Positions 59,353-64,000 of a stretch of DNA of 64,000 nt are shown in pieces (within the stretch, counting starts at the first letter, position 1; each line of letters opens with the position of its first letter). Location of the stretch: positions 62,001-126,000 of the forward strand of contig NZ_JACHXV010000003.1 in the NCBI RefSeq assembly GCF_014192375.1, in the 5' to 3' direction. The notes below the pieces were generated by a model, which was given only the letters and a program-made list of their open reading frames with translations, searched no databases and had not been told where the DNA came from. The translations under genes were made by a program, and so were the position numbers. Source of the DNA: Endobacter medicaginis. GTDB lineage: Bacteria; Pseudomonadota; Alphaproteobacteria; Acetobacterales; Acetobacteraceae.

Positions 59353-60106
59353 GCAGGTCGGTATCCGGTCGAAAGGGTGGGGTTGCGATAGCAGAGTCCG
59401 CCCTCGGGCGACAGAGCCTCAGCGCGCGCGCCCACAAGCAGGCGGCGAGACCCACGGCCAGCAGCAGCGGTATGAGGCTGAACAGGCCGATGATGACATG
59501 GCCGAGCGTGACGAGGGCCAGGATCGGGCCGATCCAGACCGACCAGCGTCCACGCACGATCAGCCGCAGGCACCAGGCGAACAGCCACGGCGTGAGTGAC
59601 AGGGCGGCGAATTCGGAGACGGCGCTGCGGACGAGCCAGTCGGTCGTCGCGTAGTTGCAGGATACGACGAGCGCGCCCGCGGTGATCCCTGCCAGGAGAT
59701 CCCGCTGTCCGGTGACTTCCCGCACGGCCCGATCGGCCCCGAGAAACGCGACGATCATGAACACGGCCAGGGCGGCACACATGGCTGCCTTGAGGCTGCC
59801 GGTCAGGGCCAGTCCCGCGGCGGCGACATAGTAGAACGACTTGTTGTAGAGGGCGGGGGCGGGCGAGCCGAATCCCCACTGCTCCGCCGTCGACCATGAG
59901 ACCAGCGGATGGCCGAGCCGCCACTGGCCGAGAAAGGCCGGAATACGGGTGAAATCAAGCAGCCCGTTATGGTTGGACGGCCAGCCCGGGTGGATCGCGA
60001 CGGGTGCCAGCAGAACGGCCGCACAGGTCACGGATGCGAGTGCCATCCACAGGTGATCGGTGCCTCTGCGGCGCGAGGCAGGGTGCGGCGTGGGGGGCAG
60101 GGTCAT
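59282..60106 (-). CDS. Polytopic membrane protein, probably C-terminally truncated
   Basis: A 274-residue protein with about six hydrophobic segments. NHNGLLDFTRIPAFLGQWRL, PALYNKSFYYVAAAGLAL, TDWLVRSAVSEFAALSLTPWLFAW and LGHVIIGLFSLIPLLLAVG look like the N-terminal half of PTPS-related or YfhO-like GT-C membrane proteins, which are normally about twice as long. After about residue 235 the sequence turns polar and Arg/Cys-rich and stops inside the next gene. This suggests an old deletion or frameshift at the GT2 junction. It may still be a working short protein. Function unknown. Confidence 0.65.
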   Translation of the reverse strand: MTLPPTPHPASRRRGTDHLWMALASVTCAAVLLAPVAIHPGWPSNHNGLLDFTRIPAFLGQWRLGHPLVSWSTAEQWGFGSPAPALYNKSFYYVAAAGLALTGSLKAAMCAALAVFMIVAFLGADRAVREVTGQRDLLAGITAGALVVSCNYATTDWLVRSAVSEFAALSLTPWLFAWCLRLIVRGRWSVWIGPILALVTLGHVIIGLFSLIPLLLAVGLAACLWARALRLCRPRADSAIATPPFRPDTDLLARLRLDRCRCAARTQRGGAVFQ

Positions 60107-60223
60107 GCGGCGCGCACTATCTCCATCAGGCGGGGGGTGCTTTATCATCCCGCCACGCCATTGTCGCGGATCCGGCCGGCCTGCCGGGTTGATCTGGCCG
60201 TCCGCGGGGGGAGAAGAAGCACC

Positions 60224-60883
60224 ATGAACAGGCTGGTGATCGGAACGCAGCGCTATTCCTCGTGGTCGCTGCGCGGCTGGCTGCCGGTGATGATGGCCGG
60301 GCTCGAGGTCGAGGTGCAGGTGATCCGGCTGGAGGCCGGGCCGAGTGCCGCGATCGCGCAGGAGACGCCATCGGGCACGGTGCCCTATCTCGAACATGAT
60401 GGCGCGACGGTGTGGGACAGCCTCGCCATCGCCGAATACTGCGCCGAGCTCGCCCCCGGCCTGTGGCCCGAGGACCGCATCGCGCGCGCGGCGGCGCGCT
60501 CGGCGGCGGCCGAGATGCATGCCGGCTTCCGCGCCCTGCGCATCGCCCTGCCGATGAACACCGGCCGCGCCGAGGGGCCGCGCACCCCGATCGATGCGGC
60601 GGTGAGGGCCGATATCGGCCGTCTCGGCGCGCTCTGGGCCGGCTTGCGCGCGCGGTTCGTCGGCGCGGCGGCGGCCGGCCCCTACCTGTTCGGCGAATTC
60701 TCCCTCGCCGACGCAGCCTTCGCGCCGGTGGCCCTGCGCCTCGACCGCTACCAGGTCGCACTCGACGCCGATGCGGGCGCCTATGTCGCGGCGGTGCTGG
60801 CGCATCCGCTGATGCAGCGCTGGTGCGCCGAGGCGGCGGCCGAGCCGGAGAGCTGGCGGCTGGAGAAATACGAATCGATGTGA
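60224..60883 (+). CDS. Glutathione S-transferase family protein
   Basis: A 219-residue GST. The thioredoxin-like N-domain starts LVIGTQRYSSWSLRGWLPVM, with SSWSLR at the glutathione site (Ser rather than Cys), then GTVPYLEHDGATVWDSLAIAEY (in parts) with the cis-Pro and the Asp-Ser pair. The all-helical C-domain includes YLFGEFSLADAAFAPVALRL. GAGAAG upstream of the ATG serves as ribosome binding site. Its stop overlaps the GT4 start (GTGA). A detoxification role is assumed from family only. Confidence 0.9.
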   Translation: MNRLVIGTQRYSSWSLRGWLPVMMAGLEVEVQVIRLEAGPSAAIAQETPSGTVPYLEHDGATVWDSLAIAEYCAELAPGLWPEDRIARAAARSAAAEMHAGFRALRIALPMNTGRAEGPRTPIDAAVRADIGRLGALWAGLRARFVGAAAAGPYLFGEFSLADAAFAPVALRLDRYQVALDADAGAYVAAVLAHPLMQRWCAEAAAEPESWRLEKYESM

Positions 60884-62031
60884 ACGGCGCCGTGCCGGAC
60901 ACCATCGCGGCCATCGTGCTGCCGCAGCGCGAGCGCTACGAGAGCGCGGCGGCGGGCGCGATCGCGCTCCAGGTCAGCCGGCTGGCCGGCCCGCAGGACT
61001 GGGTGCTCGGCACGAAGGTCGACGGCGAGGCGCTGCCCGGCGGACGCTTCGTGCCGGTCACCCTGCGCGGCTTCGGGCTGACCCCGGCCGCGCGCTATGC
61101 GCATGCGGTGGCACGCACGCTGCGCCGGCTGCCGCGCCCACCGGCCTGCATCGAGGTGCACAACCGGCCCGAGATCGCGCTGCATCTCGCCCGCCTGCTG
61201 GGGCGGCAGTTCCCGGGCCGCCTGGCGCTGTTCCTGCACAACGACCCGCAATCGATGCGCCGGGCCGACACGCCGCGTGCGCGCGCGGCCCTGCTGCGGC
61301 GCATGGCGGTGGTGTGCGTGTCGGACTGGCTGCGCGGGCGCTTCGTCGAGGGGCTGGCGGCGGATGCGCCGGTCGCGGTGCTGCATAACGGGCTCGATCC
61401 CGCCGCCCTGCCCGCCTCGCTGCCGGTCGATGCGCGCGACCCCGTGCTGCTGTTCGTCGGGCGCACGGTGGCCGACAAGGGCGCGGACGTGTTCGTCGAG
61501 GCCTGCGCGCGCGCGCTGCCGGAGCTGCCGGGCTGGCGCGCGGCGATGCTGGGCGCCGACGGGTTCGGGGCCGGGGCGAAACAGACACCTTTCATGGCCT
61601 GGCTGCGCGACGCCGCCCCGCGCGCCGGCGTGGAACTGCTCGGCTACCGTCCGCACGACGCGACCCTGGCCGAGATCGCCCGTGCCGCGGTGGTGGCGGT
61701 GCCGAGCCGCTGGCCGGAACCGTTCGGACTGACCGCGCTCGAAGCACTGGCCTGCGGGGCGCCGCTGGTGGCGAGTGCCACCGGCGGCATGGCGGAGATC
61801 GTCGGCGGCGGCGAGGTGGACGGCGCGCTGCTGGTCGCGCCGGGCGATGCGGCCGCCCTCGCGGCTGCCCTGCTGCGGCTGGCCCGCGATCCGGATCTGC
61901 GCGCCCGGCTGCAGGTCGCAGGGCTGGCCCGCGCGCAACACTTCCACATCCGCCGCCACCGTGCGGCGCTGGTCAGGCTGCGCGACAGCCTGTATGGCTC
62001 GGCCAGATCCTGGTCGGTAGGAACATATTGA
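60880..62031 (+). CDS. GT4-family glycosyltransferase
   Basis: A 383-residue GT-B enzyme. The N-domain holds LFLHNDPQSMRRADTPRARA and VVCVSDWLRGRFVEG. The C-domain has VLLFVGRTVADKGADVFVEA, LLGYRPHDATLAEIARAAVV and the donor-binding PSRWPEPFGLTALEALACGAP (the EPFG-x3-E motif), then SATGGMAEIVGGGEVDGALL. The start is GTG 60880, overlapping the GST stop. With the O-antigen-ligase-like gene downstream and GT2 upstream it suggests synthesis of a surface polysaccharide. The sugar and acceptor are unknown. Confidence 0.9.
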   Translation: MNGAVPDTIAAIVLPQRERYESAAAGAIALQVSRLAGPQDWVLGTKVDGEALPGGRFVPVTLRGFGLTPAARYAHAVARTLRRLPRPPACIEVHNRPEIALHLARLLGRQFPGRLALFLHNDPQSMRRADTPRARAALLRRMAVVCVSDWLRGRFVEGLAADAPVAVLHNGLDPAALPASLPVDARDPVLLFVGRTVADKGADVFVEACARALPELPGWRAAMLGADGFGAGAKQTPFMAWLRDAAPRAGVELLGYRPHDATLAEIARAAVVAVPSRWPEPFGLTALEALACGAPLVASATGGMAEIVGGGEVDGALLVAPGDAAALAAALLRLARDPDLRARLQVAGLARAQHFHIRRHRAALVRLRDSLYGSARSWSVGTY

Positions 62032-62089
62032 AATTGAAACAGAACCCGCACCGGCCCCGGTGGGGTTGCGTGGTGCGGCGGTGAACACC

Positions 62090-63487
62090 ATGCCGATGGT
62101 CGGCGCAGCACGGTCTTTCCTGCCCAGGGTCGCCACACAGGCGCCGGGCCGTCTGGCGCGCCGGATCGCCCGCGGGCTGGACGCGATCAGCCTGCTCGCG
62201 CTGCTGGCGGTACCGCTGTTCCTGACCCATTTCCGCGGCATCGCCGAGGCGCTGATCGACGTGGTCGCGGTGGGGCTGCTGCTGCGCTCGGCGCTGCGGC
62301 GCGACTTCGCCTGGGCCGCCAGCACGACCTTCGCGCTGACGCTGCTGTGGTGGGCGTGGCTGGTGGTGTGCTCGATCCCTGTCGCCGGGCTTGGCCAGGG
62401 CGGCGGACATTCCTTCGTCCAGGCGCTGATGACGATTCGCTTCCCGGTCTTCGCCTTCGCCCTCCCGGGGCTGCTGCGCACGCGCCGGCGGCGGGCGTGG
62501 CTGGCCGGGATCGTCGCGGGATGCTGCCTGTACATGCTCGCGCAATGCGCGTTGCAGATGGTGACGGGCCACAACCTGTTCGGCACGGCGCGGTATCCGG
62601 ATGGCTCGCTGACCGGACCCTACCGGCAGCCGCGGGTCGGGCCGGTGCTGTCGCGGCTGATCTTCCCGGTCATGCTGCCGGCGTCGGTGTGGCTGCTGGT
62701 GACGGCCGGGCGACGGCGGGGCGTCGCACGGGTGGGGTTGTCGGTGCTGGCGGCGGCATCGGTCGTGCTGCCGGTGCTGATGATGGTAATGGTCGGCCAG
62801 CGCATGCCTCTGCTGCTGACGGTGCTGGGGCTGCTGGTGGCCGGGCTGATGATCGCGCGGCTGCGGCTGGTGGTGCTGCTGGGCTGCCTGCTCGCCCCGG
62901 TGGGGGTGGCGGCGAGCGCGGTGATCGCGCCGCCGGCCTTCCATCACCTGGTGACGGTGTTCTGTGCGCAGATCGCGCATTTCCCGTCCTCCGCCTATGG
63001 CCGCATCGCCTGGCGCGCGGTGGTGATCGCGCACGAGAACCTGTTCACCGGTCGCGGTTTCGACGGGTTCCGCACCGGCTGCCCGATGCCGGTCTACTTC
63101 CAGGGCCTGTTCGGGGCCGATGGCGGTGGCGCGCGCATCTGCGTGCAGCACCCGCACAACCACTACCTCCAAGCCGCGACCGATGCCGGGCTGCCGGGGC
63201 TGGTGCTGTTCTGCGCGATGATCCTCGCATGGCTGATGGCGTGCGGTCGCGGGCTGGTCGGCCGTCCGGCCCGCGCCTTCCGGCGCCTGCACCCGATCTG
63301 GCAGGCCTGGCGGGTGGGCCTCTTCGTCGCCCTGTTCATCCATGAATGGCCGATCGCCTCGACCTCCGCCTTCACCAACATGCCGCTGGGCGGGTGGTTC
63401 TTCCTGCTGCTGGGGTTGGGATTGACCGGGCGGCAGGCCTATATGCAGGCGATCGGACAAACCAACAGGCCGGAGGCCGCTTTCTGA
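62090..63487 (+). CDS. O-antigen ligase/polymerase-like membrane protein
   Basis: A 465-residue protein with about 11-12 hydrophobic segments. The Wzy_C/WaaL pattern is seen as HENLFTGRGFDGFRTGCP followed by VQHPHNHYLQAATDAGLPGLVLF, with the conserved His in HPHNHYLQ. GQRMPLLLTVLGLLVAGL carries the Arg found near the active site of ligases. The start was set at ATG 62090; GTG starts at 62060 and 62081 are possible. It overlaps the next gene by one base and follows a GT4 gene. It may join glycan units to lipid A core or polymerise them. Confidence 0.85.
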   Translation: MPMVGAARSFLPRVATQAPGRLARRIARGLDAISLLALLAVPLFLTHFRGIAEALIDVVAVGLLLRSALRRDFAWAASTTFALTLLWWAWLVVCSIPVAGLGQGGGHSFVQALMTIRFPVFAFALPGLLRTRRRRAWLAGIVAGCCLYMLAQCALQMVTGHNLFGTARYPDGSLTGPYRQPRVGPVLSRLIFPVMLPASVWLLVTAGRRRGVARVGLSVLAAASVVLPVLMMVMVGQRMPLLLTVLGLLVAGLMIARLRLVVLLGCLLAPVGVAASAVIAPPAFHHLVTVFCAQIAHFPSSAYGRIAWRAVVIAHENLFTGRGFDGFRTGCPMPVYFQGLFGADGGGARICVQHPHNHYLQAATDAGLPGLVLFCAMILAWLMACGRGLVGRPARAFRRLHPIWQAWRVGLFVALFIHEWPIASTSAFTNMPLGGWFFLLLGLGLTGRQAYMQAIGQTNRPEAAF

Positions 63488-64000
63488 TGTCCAGCAGCAT
63501 CGAGACTTCCGAGACCGCGACGGCCGCGCCCGCGGCTTCGGACCTGGTGCCGGTCACGGTGCTGACCGGCTTCCTGGGTGCGGGCAAGACCACGCTGCTC
63601 AACCACATCCTGACCGCCCAGCACGGCCGCCGCTATGCGGTGGTGATCAACGAATACGGCGAGCTCGGCGTCGACGGCGACCTGGTCGTCGACGCGGATG
63701 AAGAAGTGTTCGAGATGAACAACGGCTGCATCTGCTGCACCGTGCGCGGCGACCTGATCCGCATCATCGGCGGGCTGATGAAGCGCCGCGGCCGCTTCGA
63801 CGGCATCATCGTCGAGACCACCGGGCTCGCCGATCCCGCCCCCGTCGCCCAGACCTTCTTCGTCGATGACGGGGTGCGCGCCCGCACCCGGCTCGATGCG
63901 GTGGTCTGCGTCGCCGACGCACTCAACCTGCCCGCCACCCTCGACGACAGCCCCGAGGCCGAGAACCAGATCGCCTTCGCCGACGTGATCGTGCTCAACA
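63487..64000 (+). CDS. CobW/G3E-family GTPase, 3'-truncated by the window edge
   Basis: The first 171 residues of a CobW/YjiA-type metal chaperone GTPase. Walker A is GFLGAGKTTLLNH (28-40), VINEYGELGVDGDL follows, the metal-binding CICC is at C81-C84 (NNGCICCTVRGDL), and VETTGLADPAPVAQTFF is the switch region. VVCVADALNLP is the Walker-B-like strand and IVLN begins the guanine-specific motif at the edge. Members deliver zinc or cobalt to client proteins. The metal cannot be told from this part. It overlaps the ligase-like gene by one base. Confidence 0.93.
   Translation, partial: MSSSIETSETATAAPAASDLVPVTVLTGFLGAGKTTLLNHILTAQHGRRYAVVINEYGELGVDGDLVVDADEEVFEMNNGCICCTVRGDLIRIIGGLMKRRGRFDGIIVETTGLADPAPVAQTFFVDDGVRARTRLDAVVCVADALNLPATLDDSPEAENQIAFADVIVLN

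Overview
This 64 kb window is a very GC-rich, gene-dense stretch of bacterial chromosome. It most resembles the Acetobacteraceae (Alphaproteobacteria). The basis is a gluconate 5-dehydrogenase of the Gluconobacter type, an acetolactate synthase of the acetic-acid-bacterial type, a SigF/NrsF regulator pair of the Caulobacter type, and an Mla-like system with a STAS-permease fusion. A sedolisin (S53) protease and a YdeP-like oxidoreductase would suit an acid-tolerant host, but that is inference. The genus cannot be called. No rRNA, tRNA, CRISPR array, insertion sequence or phage gene was seen.

Layout. 1-5.7 kb: a siderophore receptor (5' end missing) with a PiuC-type hydroxylase, then a second TonB receptor. 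5.7-16.9 kb: hydrolase and yjbQ, trpS, tdk plus an NTF2-like gene, a four-gene lipid-transport (MCE/Mla) operon, a gluconate operon (gno-gntP-hydrolase) and mrp. 17-25.2 kb: OpgC-like, SGNH and DegP-like genes, a Phd/VapC pair, a YdeP-like molybdoenzyme and small genes. 25.3-36.2 kb: S53 protease, DEAD-box helicase, GNAT, two exported unknowns, serB, miaA and ilvB-ilvH-ilvC.

36.2-49.0 kb is a carbohydrate-utilisation locus. It holds a creatininase-family gene overlapping an NTF2-RidA fusion, an SDR dehydrogenase, an RpiR regulator, an enolase-superfamily enzyme, a TonB receptor, a clan GH-D-like glycosidase, a GH35 beta-galactosidase and an FHS-type sugar transporter. The genes suggest outer-membrane uptake of a galactoside, cleavage outside the cytoplasm, import of the sugar, and an oxidise-then-dehydrate route.

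49.0-52.0 kb is the most striking unit. An ECF sigma factor and an NrsF-type membrane anti-sigma sit in one operon with exported MsrB and MsrA. A divergent gene encodes a small exported methionine-rich protein. The gap between msrB and that gene carries two back-to-back copies of GTAACC-N16-CGAA, one facing each way. Together this looks like a self-contained envelope defence against methionine oxidation, analogous to the SigF/NrsF/MrpX hypochlorite-scavenging system described in Azospira but using MsrA and MsrB.

52-64 kb: hydrolase, two tandem cysteine desulfurases, a lipase-like protein, an adrenodoxin-type ferredoxin, mnmA, an envelope-glycan group (GT2, truncated membrane protein, GT4, O-antigen-ligase-like), a GST and the start of a CobW-type GTPase. 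Three kinds of non-coding repeat are scattered between genes: a fold-back family with a conserved 48-nt core (three copies), an AT-rich double-palindrome element (two copies), and one perfect 36-bp inverted repeat.
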